A DNA stretch of 64,000 nucleotides, from positions 70,049,494-70,113,493 of the forward strand of contig NW_026947490.1 in the NCBI RefSeq assembly GCF_034190915.1, written 5' to 3'. Numbering within the stretch: the stretch's first letter is position 1; every line of letters begins with the position of its first letter. Of this stretch, positions 1 to 11,371 are shown piece after piece. The notes under the pieces were generated by a model that worked only from the letters and a program-made list of their open reading frames with translations, was not told the origin of the DNA and made no database searches. The stretch is from Cavia porcellus. Taxonomy: Eukaryota > Chordata > Mammalia > Rodentia > Caviidae. The translations under genes and the position numbers were made by a program.

Positions 1-135
1 ATTTTTTGAGACAAGGTCTCACTTTGTAGTTCAGGCTGAACTTGAAATCACTATGTAGCCCAGCTGGCCTCAAGCTCATTGTAATCCTCCTGTCGAGTCT
101 CTGGAGTGCGGGGATTACAGGCATGCACCACCCAG
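1..135 (-). repeat. B1 SINE, antisense, cut by window edge
   Basis: Starts with a T-run and 'gagacaaggtctcac', then 'tatgtagcccagctggcctcaagctca', and ends 'gtgcggggattacaggcatgcacca'. This is the reverse complement of a 7SL-derived B1 monomer. The A-tail lies at or beyond the left window edge. Confidence 0.9.
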
Positions 136-791
136 TTTTAATGAAGTAACATTTTTATCTGACAGTATTTTATGATAATTTTGAATTTTATAATTTATTC
201 AAGAATTTAGTCATTAAATTAGTATCTGTAATATTTTACCATTACTTAGTATTTTATTTAATGAGATAATAATTGCTCATTTCTACTCATATAAACACAA
301 ATTTTGAAATCAGAGCTCATTGAATTAAAAATTTGGAGCACTTGAAAGCAATATATTAGGAAGTCCCAATAAAGACTACATCAAAGTAATGCAGTTCTAT
401 ATTATCTATTGCAAATTAGAATGCTAATTTGGTCATACTGATTTACATAAAAAGAAGAAAAAGGATCTATTTTGAAGATGTACAAGTCTCCACAACCACT
501 TTCCAAGTAATTGAAATATAAATGTTTCTCCTTTTCTGTCAAGATTTCTCCTTTAATTGTATAAAGCTGTCTAATGAACATAATTCTGGTGGTTTTAGGC
601 TTGAATGTCAAGTCCCAATTAAAAAAAAATCATTTCTGAATTTCATACCATTGTTATTGACTTATTAGTCAAAATAAATTGGATATGCATTTTTAACTAT
701 GCAGATGAGTTTCACAATTTATTTTCTAACTTAGTCACAATTGTTTCAATTTTAAATTATCACACAAGACTGTATGATACAGGGGAAGGGG

Positions 792-831
792 TGTATTGGG
801 GATTGAACTCACAGCCTTGCTCTTGCCACAC
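792..831 (-). repeat. ID SINE remnant, antisense
   Basis: 'gtattggggattgaactcacagccttgctcttgcca' matches the antisense core of the ID copies seen elsewhere in the window ('ggggatcgaact...gcttgccaggcaggcgc'). It is short and decayed. Confidence 0.6.
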
Positions 832-893
832 TGATTTTTAATCAAAGAGTCAAGCAAGACTGTCATTTTGATTTGGGATTCTATATCACATTA

Positions 894-980
894 TAGTGGT
901 GTATTACCATTATTGTGGTGTATTACCATTACACCAATAATTGGTGTAATACACCAATTATTGTGGTGTATTACCATTAA
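894..980. repeat. Nested direct and inverted repeat
   Basis: 'gtggtgtattaccatta' occurs at about 896, 915 and 962. Between copies 2 and 3 an inverted stretch has arms 'ttacaccaa' and 'ttggtgtaa' around a 3-nt loop, with outer arms 'ggtgtatta' and 'taatacacc'. The stretch could extrude as a cruciform. No known element recognised. Confidence 0.7.
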
Positions 981-1323
981 GGTACAGTTACATTAGTTTT
1001 TTGCCCCTTTACGATGATTTGAAAGCCTAATAAAGTTAAGAACGTAGTTTTGGTTTAGGAAGAAGCAATGGATATACTAGGTCCTACATTATAGCAACTT
1101 TCTGAAATGGGAAATGTTGGCACTCCCATTGCATCTAACTTAGTACTATTTTCATAATTTCCTACTTTGCTTAAATTAAGAAAAGTAAATCATATTGTAT
1201 TTTAATATAATAAATCTAAGCAAATTGAAAACTCCAGTTATTCAAAATTATTACCATTGGTTGCTTCAGAATGATCAAAAACATTTCCAAAATAATTATA
1301 TTTTTCATTTTGTATATGTGCAT

Positions 1324-1738
1324 GTCTTAGTCACTTTTCTTGTTGCTAATACAAAATAGCCAATACTCAAAGTTAAAGGAGGAAAAGTTTATTTAGCTAG
1401 CAATTTTTAGAGGTTTCATCTCATAGCTGGCTGGCTCCAAAGAACAGTGGCTTGGCAGGGAGGTGTCATAGTCCACAGCAAGCAGACAGACAAGAGCAAC
1501 AAAGGGACAGAAATAAGCCTCTCTTTGTTCTTTATATTGTGTCCAGGCTACTGGGATTAGGGCAGTGCCAAACCAACCAGTGGATTGGTTTAGTAATCAC
1601 CCATCCTTAATCCTAACACTGTTAATCATAACATTGAACCAAGAATCATTTGCATACTCTAGAATCAGGTACCTTTGAAAAAGCCCCACCTATCACTGCA
1701 TGAGGCTTTCGAGGGACATCTAGACATAAGCTATAACA
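1324..1738 (-). mobile_element. ERVL-MaLR solo LTR, antisense
   Basis: Starts 'tgtcttagtcacttttcttgttgctaat' and continues 'aaggaggaaaagtttattt', the antisense 3' end of a MaLR LTR (THE1/MST/ORR1-like layout). Ends 'aagctataaca'. The stretch 59716-60116 has the same architecture. It is an old solo LTR with no internal region nearby. Confidence 0.7.
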
Positions 1739-2144
1739 GTACATTTAGCAGAAATGCTGTGAAGAACTTTAATAAAAAGCAATACATCTTATTAATTATT
1801 ATATCTTAATAGAATCTTGTGTTTTCCCAGATTTCGATTGCTTTGTGTTATAATTCTTAATCAGTTATGACAACTAATATTAATTAAACATTAAGTAGAG
1901 GAGGAAAAACAACTTATTCACACATCTTTGACTCATGATTGAAGCCCTTACTGTAAGAGCAGGTTAACAGGAGGAAAGTATGCATATTCCTTTGATATTA
2001 TGTTATAAGCTTGCATATATATGTTATAAGCTTGCATGATACACACTTTACATGTTATAGAGTTATTTTATTATACACTTAAATATTTGATCAGAGGTTA
2101 GAGCCCATGTTAGGTGTTCCTGCTCTAACAACATGAGGTTTGTA

Positions 2145-2161
2145 AAAAATCAGAATAAGAT
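2145..2161. repeat. Target-site duplication of half-L1 (left)
   Basis: The 17-mer 'aaaaatcagaataagat' is repeated exactly at 5621-5637 and brackets the minus-strand L1-derived element. Confidence 0.9.
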
Positions 2162-5100
2162 ATTTTATTTTATTTAAAGAAAAAATAAAACAGAAAAGGG
2201 GTAAAAATTATGCATAATTTCAAAGAAACAATGAACAGTAAGAAATCACTAGATGATAATTACATGTTGTCCTCTTACAAATAGTTATTCAAGTTATAAA
2301 ATTGAAGCATAAAAGGGGACATTCAAACAGCGAGACTGCAAGCAGTTCTGTTTAACTATCCAAAAAAAAAAAAAAAAAACCTTAGTAATATGGTTAACAA
2401 TCCTATACACTTCAACATACATGCAGTTATCCATATCTTCATGTATGTTAATATTAAACAAACCAAAGCAGGCTAAAATCACTCTGAACAAAAAATAATA
2501 ATATTGCTGGATTTCACATCACAACACTATGGGATCAGCACTGGGTACTGTAATGTCTCTTTTTCTTCAAAGTAGTGGTTCATTTCTTCATGCATTATAA
2601 AATCAGTTCTCATAAACTGTTTATAGGTTCTACGCATGCATTAGTCTCTAAATGTATTTCTATCCTTTCTATATTGGAAGGAGAAACAAAACAAAGCAAG
2701 ACAGAACAAAACATATTCCTATAACACATGAAATTAAAAAGTCATATAAAACCATAGTACAAGGTGTTCTACAATGGTTACTGTGTTGTCCCTTGTTATC
2801 GTCAACAGAATTGTCTATATCATCAGGCATAGTATAATTGAATATAGCAATATATAACAATTTAATAAAAACAAAACATTATAGACAGTGTAAAACTTCA
2901 AAAGCAGGTAATAAACAAGCCAGAATGGGTATCCATAGTGAATCTTGTCATCTTCAGTGTAGTTGCCTATACGTTCAGACTTGATACTATCAAACATAAC
3001 AGATTTGAATAAAATCTGTCAATACAAAACAGCAGACTAATAAACCAGATTCAACTAAGATCAGTCATGATAAAACAGTGTAAGTTTTACAGGGCTTCAG
3101 ATTAAGTCAATAGGAAATTAAGTATGATTACCATACTATTTCTTGCTATTTTTTGGATAGCTGTCTGTGCCCTCAAATCTAGTGCAAGTAGACAAACTGG
3201 GACAGAATATAATCTATCTAAACAGAGTGGTGTGAGAAATGTGGGTTTTAAATCCTGATACACCATTAACAATATCGTCTGCCTTCTTTTTTTAGATTAT
3301 TCCTCCTCTTTCACTCCCCCAATGTGTACTGTGCATTTTTGGGGTCCCACTGACTCCCTTAGGTTTTAGATTGAAGGTGCAACTTGCTATTTACCTAAGT
3401 GGTTCTAAACCTTCTCCCTCCTGGACTTGATCTCAAGTTGTATTCCTTTACTTACAAAACCTGTCTTTCCAACCTATCTGCAGTAAGTCAAGTTGCCCCT
3501 ATTACTCTCTGGTTCCCTGTCACATAGATCATTGTTTTCTCATATTGGAGTTTTGGTCTGTAAACCCTTTTTCAGGTTAATTATATTTCCTCTATAGAGC
3601 ATCCTGGTGGACCTTGCCTCCTAATCTACTCTGCCTGTGTTTGTTTTTTTCTTTTCTTTTTTTTTTTAGTGTATCAAGGCCATTTATATTAGAGATTATA
3701 TCCAACCTTCTCTGCCTCATTTCTGTTGTGCTATTTTTCTTCTCTTAGATATCTGGTTTTCTTCTTCATTCCACTTTCTGCTCCATTCATTGAGGCCTCT
3801 CTGACACTGTTCCTGAAATCCTGGTACATTTTTCTCAATCTAGAATGTCCTTCAGTATTCTCTGTAGGGTTGGATTGGTGGTCACAAATTCCCCCAGTTC
3901 CTCTTTGTCCTGGAAGCATCTTGTTTCTCTGTTAATTTTTAGAGACAGTTTTTCAGGGTACATCAATCTGGGCTAGAGATTATTTTCTTTCAGGGCTTGG
4001 AATGCTTTGCTCCAAGCTCTTCTTGATTTGATGGTCTGTGTCGAGAAGTCTGCCATGATTTTGATAGATTTTCCTTTATAGGTGATCTGTTTCTATTCTC
4101 TGATGGCTTTTAATATTCTGTTCTTATATTGAATTTCAGGAATCTTATTATATGCCTGGGTGTAGCTCTTTTTTGGTTGTAGGTGGCTGGAGTTCTGTAT
4201 GCCTCATATGTCAGAATACCATTTCCTTTTCCTGTGCTTGTGTTCTATGAATAGCCTTTGTATTTCATTTGTTTTTACCCTTGATTATACACTCACACTT
4301 TTTATTCTTAAGTTATAGACCCTCTTGTCATCTTCTAGCCTTGTATTGTTATTGCCTATTTCCATGCTACTTTTAAGAGATTTTTCCTTTCATGATCACA
4401 CATTGCAAATCTATCTTCAAGTTTTGATAGTCTATCCTTAGTTTCAATCAGTTTTGCCAACTTTCAATGGAGTTTATTTACTGATAATCTCATTGAATCT
4501 GCTTCATGTATTCTAGGTTTTCTTTATATTCTTAATCAAATGTTTCTCTCCTTTTTTTGTGTTCCTCCATTCTTCCATCTGTGTCTTCTTGAGAGGTGCT
4601 TAGATTTCTTTTATCAATCTACTTATATCTTGCTTTACTTGATTAAATATTTCACTTTTGAGCTTGTCTATGAGGTCCCGAAGATATTTCTTTATGTCCA
4701 CTGATGCCATATCTGATATTGCATGTTTGCTGCCCTCAGTTTCTTTTGTATTTACCTCTCCTGGATCAATGTTTTCAGGGCTGGGGGCTGGGGACTTTTT
4801 CTTGTTTCTTTCTCTTGTTATGTTTTTGGTTTCTTCCAAACAGGTATATAGAGGAGGTCCCAGCCCCTTTCCTTATGGGTTATGATTCTTCTGAAGTGCA
4901 CTGATTAGGGTTTTCTGCCCTCTCCAGTTCGCTGTCACTGAGGTGCAAGCAGGGGTGGTGTATGCTGACCTCTCAGCTCTGGGCCAGTCAACCTGTGGGG
5001 GCCTTCACTGTGTTAGCATGCACCGCATGTAAGGAATTGGTTTGGGGCAACTTATTGGGTCTCAGCCAAAGGCGTGATACAGGCCAAGCATATCCCACCA

Positions 5101-5620
5101 ATCTGGTCTGGGAAGGGAACAACTGACTGAAGTCACTGCTATTCCTTGTTCCTGTCCATCCTGCCCAATTCCAACATGTCATCTAGTTGGTTGCCCCTTT
5201 CCAGTGGGAGGGTCTTATTCCCACCACTCCACCACAGGTAATGCAGGTCCTTTGCCAGTCCATTCTCCATTGGGCTCACCATCCTCCAATTTCCTCATGA
5301 CCACAGTTCCAGTGAGTCACAGAGGCAGGAGTTCAATCAGCTCAGTCAAAGCGGCTGGAGTTTGAGTGGTTCGGCAAGTCATGGCTGAGTGAGTTCAGGT
5401 ACTGCAGCGAGGAAACTGTGGCCACTAATTTTAGCTGGTCCAATGGTAGCCCTGGGGCTGCATTTTCAACCAGTTCTTTTCCCTTTAGTTTCTTTCTGGG
5501 TCGAGAGGATCCATCTCTCTCTGTCTGGACCTCCCCACAGTATTTTATTCTAGCATCTGAGTTGTTTGTCTCAGGGAGCCTCTGCATTCTGCTACTTATC
5601 TATCTGCCATCTTTAGTGTC
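2162..5620 (-). mobile_element. Half-L1 (HAL1-like) retrotransposon lacking ORF2
   Basis: A 3.46-kb element on the minus strand between perfect 17-bp TSDs. Its 5' end (read leftward from 5620) starts 'gacactaaagatggcagat', with a YY1-like AAGATGGC near the 5' terminus as in full-length L1 promoters. The 5' UTR covers about 4840-5620 and ORF1 runs from 4839 leftward. About 30 nt resembling the start of L1 ORF2 follow at 3668-3700, and then sequence turns directly into 3' UTR. The last ~270 bp (2165-2430) match the 3' UTR of the L1 at 41732-43283 in reverse, and about 2560-2620 matches the 3' UTR of the L1 at 25280. The endonuclease and RT region is therefore absent although both termini are present. 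HAL1 elements of this layout are known from mammals. Whether this was a replicating half-L1 lineage or one deleted copy is not decided here. Confidence 0.8.
3690..4839 (-). pseudogene. L1 ORF1 (RNA-binding protein), degraded
   Basis: Minus-strand reading starts with ATG at 4839: an N-terminal Lys/Glu-rich segment, then 'KYLRDLIDKLKSEIFNQVKQ', a typical ORF1p coiled-coil lead. A stop at 4600 breaks this frame. Further on, about 4260-3780 aligns base by base with the ORF1 C-terminal half of the L1 at 25280 ('gcatacagaactccagcc', 'ccctacagagaatactgaa'). ORF1p normally coats L1 RNA and acts as a nucleic-acid chaperone. This copy has stops and frameshifts and cannot make a full protein. Confidence 0.75.
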
Positions 5621-5637
5621 AAAAATCAGAATAAGAT
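5621..5637. repeat. Target-site duplication of half-L1 (right)
   Basis: Exact copy of 2145-2161. Confidence 0.9.
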
Positions 5638-6494
5638 TTAAAAGTTGAATATCTCAGCTGTATCAGCCACATCTCAAGTATGTAGTGTGCTGCAGTTTGG
5701 TTGGCTGATGCATTACTGTACAGGGTGGATGTGAAGTAGTTCCATTGTTATGGCAAACTCTATTGAGCATGCAAGCTGCATGTTTCTGAGAGTGGCACTA
5801 ATTTCCATCATTCTGTTGGGATATAATTTGCTTCTCTTTTACCATATTGGCTAGAGTTAGAAGACAGGGATGGAGCAGGCAAATGAACTGATTGGTTAGT
5901 CACTATGAGTCTTGTATTATTTTTTCATAGCATGTCAGTCAAACTTAATATCAGTTGAACTTTAGTTATGTAAACCTATAATCCTAGTAGCTATTACTCC
6001 TCCATACCTCAAGTAGATGATATATCAGGCCAACTAGTGAATCCTTTCATTGGTGTAACAGCTTCTAATTCACAACTTATGAGTTTTCTTAATTGGGTAA
6101 CCAATTTCTGCCAATCTGAGGGCCCATCTCCTACCACCAGTAGTAGGTATCTCCATGTCAATGGGGTACTGAGTAATACAGTTTAAAAATAGTATTTGCC
6201 ACAGCCTTTTTAACTCCACCATGCAACCAACTGTTATAAGTTAGGCTCTTCAGAAACAGACTCTGAAATGTCATTTTATGTGCAGAAAGTTCATTAGATA
6301 GATTAATGAGTATCTTGGGACAATACAGATTCAACATCCTCAGACAAGTCCAGGCCATACCTGGAAAAGCTGGCTTCTGAATGATGAAACCGAGGAAGCT
6401 CCTACCAGATGAGTCAAGAGTCTCCTCTGAGGGAATCTGGACAGATTGTTTCCATGTCCCATTGTAATTCTCTGTAGAATGGAAGCCCTGAAGT

Positions 6495-6590
6495 TGTATA
6501 CATCTTTGTGTGCTTTGTTCACCTCTGTAACTTAGCACCTATAACAATGCTTAACATAATTATTTTTGAATGTATGAATATATGTATTAA
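6495..6590 (+). repeat. L2 3'-end-like fragment
   Basis: 'gctttgttcacctctgtaacttagcacctataacaatgctta...' followed by 'tttttgaatgtatgaat' follows the L2 3' end (tail 'ctgttttgttcac...cctagaacagtgcc...aatgaatga'). Diverged, consistent with great age. Confidence 0.5.
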
Positions 6591-7424
6591 CAGCAATTGA
6601 TAAGGATAAAAGTCCTTATCAGAGAAGTCATCAATGGAGAGGCTATAAATCCATAGTGAATTTTTCCAAAGCAAGGGCTATGTCTTATTTTTTATATCCC
6701 AAAGGCTCTGAAAGTCCAAGAATAATAAAAGTTAGTGGTTAAAAAGGGGGTGCTTTAAATATCAAACTGCAGGCTCAGTTACTAGAGTGTGAGCCAGATG
6801 AGAACTTATGGAAGAAGAAACCAGACATCTGCAATCAGAAAGACAACAAAAAATGGAGGATTTGAGGAAGAAAATAGAGATGATAAATCTGAATTCCTGT
6901 GGATACAGCCTGATTCACTTCAGACAACTTTGGAAGGGTTGGTGCCTATCTTTTGGCTACCATTGCAGGAAGATTTGAAGCAGATGCTCTCAACCCTGGC
7001 AGTGTGTTAGACCACTGGGGAGATTTCAGGAACACTGATGGCCAAGCCCTGAGCCAAATCACTTCAGCAAGTCTTTCTGGTGGAAGGGTTTGAGTGTAAG
7101 TATTTTTAACATTTTCCAGATGCTGCTAATATCTACCCAAGATTGAGAACAACTCTTAAAGACATACCAATGCTGGTATTGTAGAGGATTCATAAACTAG
7201 AATTGAAGTCACCACAGCTAATATTATGACTCATAAATATTCAGTAAGACTATTATTGATCAAAGGTTCATTAGATGTAAGCAGTCATCTTTCTTTTTAT
7301 TTTTAAAAAAATGACTTAACATCATTTACATGAATTTAGCCAGAACAAATTTTATGACAGTTAAGTAAGTTTTTGCCAAAAACCTTGTCATACAGTGCCA
7401 AGGGGAATATCCAGAAAAAAGTAG

Positions 7425-7426
<2 letters not shown>

Positions 7427-7468
<42 letters not shown>
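7427..7468. repeat. (AT)21 microsatellite
   Basis: Uninterrupted alternating AT over 42 bp. Confidence 0.98.
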
Positions 7469-7471
<3 letters not shown>

Positions 7472-8374
7472 TTAGTGTAATTGCTTATAACACTATGTAA
7501 TATTCAAAATGAACTATCTAAAGCATATAATATCAATATATACATTAATGTGCCTTTTCTCTTTCTATCAGAAATCTATTTGGCCCATGAATGTGTTTGA
7601 GCAGTTAGAGGTGTAAACCATGAATTTTATTCCTTGGCATCAATGTAGCAAATTAACCAATAGTTCACAAGACCCAGATACAATACAGAACTACTGATTT
7701 TTAAAAGATACAATATGAATTTAGCAATAATATGCCAATGTGTTTTAAAAGCACCATTTATACAAAAAGAAAACTTCCAAGCTCCTAATATCATCTCATC
7801 AAACACTAGTTCTACTTACTAGAAACACCCTTTTCTTACCCAAGGCACATGCACCAGTTGGTGAGACAGAATAATAAACAAGAGAATACAGTTCTTGGAT
7901 TAGCAAGTAGAAATGAAGTTCAAAACATGAGTTACTACATCAGAAAATTTGTCTGGAAACATGTGTTCTTGATATAATGAGGAAGCAGTACAAATCAGAG
8001 ACCAGGCCACTTCAGTTGCTTATCAGATAAATTAAGAAAAGGTGAAAAAAAAACATGAAGAATGCTAGTGAACCCCTTAGTAATGGGAAATAAATAAAAA
8101 TCACAACTTGTATTTTCTTGACAGTTGGACTTTTCAAAATAACTTTCCTTTAACAAATTTGTAAAGCAGTTCTAGATTTTCATAGTACAGTAACTTACTA
8201 TATTTTTAAGACTATATCTACTTAAAATGGTTAGAATTATGCAAAGTATATAGCTATTCATAAAATTTGTATTTATCCGATGAGGACATTTGTAACCCTC
8301 TCTATTTATTTTCTTTTCTCTGCCTTTTTTCCTTCTAAAATTTCTCAAGCCCTGGTCTTGAAAATTTCACTCAT

Positions 8375-8820
8375 TTTTTGGCCTCTACATGATAGTTCAG
8401 ATGTCTACTTAGTAGTTTGACCTCAAACAGCAAGTGAACTTTGGCCATATCCCCCAAAAGCCTCCTCTTCTCCCTTAATTGGCCATAAAATATATGGGAA
8501 GGGAAACAACCAGGTTTGTCTCAAGGAACCAAACTGCCTGGCACCCACATTCTGTGTGCCAATTAACCAGATGTGTTAGAAAACCTTTTTAACATTCCAA
8601 AGCAATGATAGTGCTGCAAAGGTGGTATCCATGGAAACCACTGACCTTGTGAACTTATACAGGGGTATACACAGAAGGGAACAAGATAATTGGTGCTATC
8701 AGCCAGGAACCAGGAGTTTCAATGGCAAAAGCTGACTGACCACTGCAGTTTGAAATAAACCTCACTTGTTTCTGAAAACTCAGTGTCCCATTGGTAAATT
8801 TATTGAGCACGTCATAACAA
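8375..8820 (+). mobile_element. Possible solo LTR, unclassified
   Basis: A segment with LTR-like order: 'ccataaaatatatggg' (TATA-like), later 'ccactgcagtttgaaataaacctcacttg' (AATAAA signal), then a short tail 'cagtgtcccattggtaaattt'. No TSD or internal region found. It could be an ERV1-type solo LTR, but family and exact ends are uncertain. Confidence 0.4.
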
Positions 8821-9347
8821 CCCTACAAGATATTGAAACTGAAGGTTGTGAGTACTTGACCTGGAATATCTGCAGTGATTTGATTTAATGAACACTTCTT
8901 AGTGCAGGAATAGGTTGTAGGAAGATAAAAGACAGGGCAGAAGCCTCATTGAGCTGTATGAAAAAATTAAAAAACAACTCTGACCTCTGCAGCCTGACTT
9001 AAAAGAACAAAAGTCAAGGAATTCACAAAGGCAGCTGGACTTGAGCAATTAGGAAGACAAAGGCAGCTAGACTCAAATTAGGAAGACAAAGGCAGTGAAA
9101 TTAGGTCTAGGTAGGTCCCAGGTAGCAGATTAACATAATAATCACAAACTTCCTTTACTTAATCCTGCATCATAAGTAACTTATCTTTACAAACCCCACC
9201 CATAATTTTACCCTCTACCAAAGGACAGGAAAAGGTAGGAAGGCCAGAAGAGGTCCTAGGTTAAGGTAGAAGACAATCCAGGAGCCCCAATCAGATTCTG
9301 GGAGCCTCCATACAAGAAAAAACTTGATGAAAAGAGCCACAGGCTAT
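8821..9347. other. Non-coding, with ~30-bp tandem repeat
   Basis: At about 9024-9100 the unit 'aattaggaagacaaaggcagctagactca' appears three times with variation. The rest may be internal or flanking ERV sequence of the LTR cluster to the right, but no coding motif is visible. Confidence 0.5.
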
Positions 9348-9871
9348 TGTACCCCAAAAACGAGACTCCAAAATGTTGTCCAAAAAGTGGAGTAAGACGT
9401 CTTTTTAAAGAAAAAGGAGCATTTTATTTAAGCTGGCACCAGTGGCACAGTGCAGTTGGAGTTTGCAAAGCTATGTAACTGGGTTAAAATTTGGGCAGAC
9501 TTTTATAGGGAAAAAACATAAAATAGGGGAATAGGAATGGGGAAGATCATTGTTCTCCTGTGCTTGAGTCTTCAAAGATGGAATTAAAGATGGAATTACC
9601 TGCATGCTCCCCGAGGAATAAACAATAATGACCAATATTCTAATTAGGGATCAGGCACCCAGGTGGGGGATCAGGATTTCCTGACTAATTTCTTCCAAAA
9701 AACAAAATCTTTGTTCTTTCTGTGCACACTTCCAACGCTACTTACTTTCTCATAGAATCAATATTATCTAAGTGACTATAATTACAATCTTATTGGTTGA
9801 CCATAGTTTTGTCTCCATTGTGCTCAGTTTGTGATTTTGTACACATTTTGTGATTTTGCTCTATAAACTAT
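9348..9871 (-). mobile_element. LTR copy A of the 9.3-11 kb cluster
   Basis: Starts 'tgtaccccaaaaacgagactccaaaatgttgtcc', then 'cattttatttaagctggcaccagtggcacagtgcag'. On the minus strand this gives AATAAA about 80 bp before a terminal '...GGGGTACA', the expected layout of an LTR 3' end. Related copies start at 9872, 9953 and about 10480. Family unclassified. Confidence 0.6.
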
Positions 9872-9952
9872 TGTACCCCTAAAATGAGACCACAAAATGC
9901 TGTCCAAAAACTGGGGCAAGCCATTTTTAAAAGCAAAAGAAGTGCTTTGTGT
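9872..9952 (-). mobile_element. LTR copy B, 81-bp terminal fragment
   Basis: 'tgtacccctaaaatgagaccacaaaatgctgtccaaaaactggggcaagcc...' matches the first 80 bp of copies A and C and stops exactly where copy C begins. This points to nested insertion or unequal recombination. Confidence 0.65.
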
Positions 9953-10478
9953 TGTACCCCAAAAATGAGACCCCAAAATGTAGTCCAAAAATGGGGCAAG
10001 ATGTCTTTTTAAAGAAAAAAGAGCACTTTTATTTAAGGTGGCACCAGCCACACAGTGCAGTTGGAGTTTGCAAAAGTGTAACTGGCTTAAAATTTTGATA
10101 GACTTTATAGAAAGAACAATCACAAAGTGAATGAAGAAGACCTGTGTTTCCTTTTGCTTGAGGACAGAGAAGTTTAACAGGAATTTACAGTCTTTGGTCA
10201 GCTAAGGAATGAAGAAGACCTTTGTTTCCCTTTGCTTGTAGGCAGAGAAGTTTCACAGCTGGTGGTCAGCCATTTCTTTCTTTACAAGAATTTACAGTCC
10301 TTTGTTTACTAATTTTAGGATCAACTATCTTTCACAAAAGGGGAACAAAAGTCGAGAGGAATCAAGGTCGACTGATTCCAGGAACAATTGTCCTTCACAA
10401 AGGGAACAAAGGTTAACACAGCAAACAGGTTATCAGGGTGACAGTGCATACAGAACAGTATGGAAGTGCTACAATATA
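9953..10478 (-). mobile_element. LTR copy C
   Basis: Begins 'tgtaccccaaaaatgagaccccaaaatgtagtcc', same order as copy A ('cacttttatttaaggtggcaccag', 'gcagttggagtttgcaaaagtgtaactgg'). It then carries sub-repeats of the type 'aggaacaattgtccttcacaaagggaacaaaggtt' at about 10318 and 10380, a ~70-bp period. Confidence 0.65.
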
Positions 10479-10960
10479 ACACTTTATTTAAGCTGGTACC
10501 CAGTGGCACAGTGTGATGGAGTTTTCAAAGCTGTGCAAGTAGGTTAGATTTTTGGGAGGCTTATAAAGGAAAAAACCTCAAATCAGGGGTAGGAGAGGGT
10601 AAGGGTGAGGAAGGCTTTTTGTTCCCTATTTGATTTGCGGACAGAGTTTCTTGCTTAGTCAGTTGCCTTGTGGAAATTTTTGCAGCTGGTGGTCAATGAG
10701 TTCCTTATTTACAGGAGCTTGGCAATTTGTGGTCAGCTAATTCCAGGAACAACTGTCTTTCACAAAAGGGAGACAAAGGTTGAGACAGAATATAGGTAAC
10801 TGGAGGGACTGATTGCAGGAGCAATTGTCTTTCACAAAGGGGGCCAAAGGTTGAAACAGAGCACAGAGTTACCAGGGTAATGATGCATGCAGAACAAGAT
10901 GATGGCATTTTAGTTAGAACGCAACATAAACTACTTTTGAAAAATAGGCTTGTTGGCAAC
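10479..10960 (-). mobile_element. LTR copy D, lacking its terminal ~70 bp
   Basis: Opens at 'cactttatttaagctggtacccagtggcacagtg', missing the 'tgtacccc' terminal part present in A-C. The ~70-bp sub-repeat recurs at about 10741 and 10816 ('aggaacaactgtctttcacaaaagggagacaaaggtt', 'aggagcaattgtctttcacaaagggggcc'). Confidence 0.6.
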
Positions 10961-11355
10961 CTACTTTGCAGGTCCCCTTCTATCTCTCTCAGAAGGTGTC
11001 TCTCTTTCAGTAAATTCTCCTATTCTAAACTTACATTGTTTCACAGAACTCATTCTTCTATTTTGGAAACACAAAGAAGGAAGGCAGGTAAGTGACTCTG
11101 AATGTTAATGCAAGCAAACACTGAGGAGACTATGGACTAGACCAGTTGCAATAGGGAAGGAGAAGAGCAATTTATTTATTGGACAATTTATTGGACATGG
11201 AAAAAGGGTAGAAGAAAAAACTGAGTCTGATTCCATCTTTCTGACACAGATGAATAGGACGATGTTGGTATTTCTGAGTTAAAAAGTGAAGAGGCTTGAG
11301 AAGAATTATTCAATAAGTAAAAATCACAACCCAGTTATTTAAATTTTTTGGTTTA
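10961..11355. other. Non-coding, nothing recognised
   Basis: No domain, RNA gene or repeat that I can name. Confidence 0.5.
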
Positions 11356-11369
11356 AAATACTTGTCAGA
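11356..11369. repeat. TSD of EEF1A1 retrocopy (left)
   Basis: 'aaatacttgtcaga' is repeated with one transition ('aaatacctgtcaga') at 13077-13090. Confidence 0.8.
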
Positions 11370-11371
11370 AC

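Larger units (their letters stand above)
136..1323. other. AT-rich non-coding sequence
   Basis: No supportable gene. ORFs here are short and AT-driven. Contains a small ID remnant (792-831) and a nested direct/inverted repeat cluster (894-980), listed separately. Confidence 0.6.
5638..8374. other. Non-coding sequence, old repeats only
   Basis: Nothing gene-like. ORFs at 6158-6538 (minus) and 6789-7010 (plus) have no recognisable domain. An L2-like tail lies at 6495-6590 and an (AT)n tract at 7427-7468. Confidence 0.55.

Noticed and set aside
6158..6538. 126-codon minus ORF
   Set aside because: No recognisable motif; it covers an L2-like remnant at its right end.
10318..10860. CRISPR-like regular repeats
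   Set aside because: The ~70-bp sub-repeats are imperfect, few, and lie inside eukaryotic LTRs.
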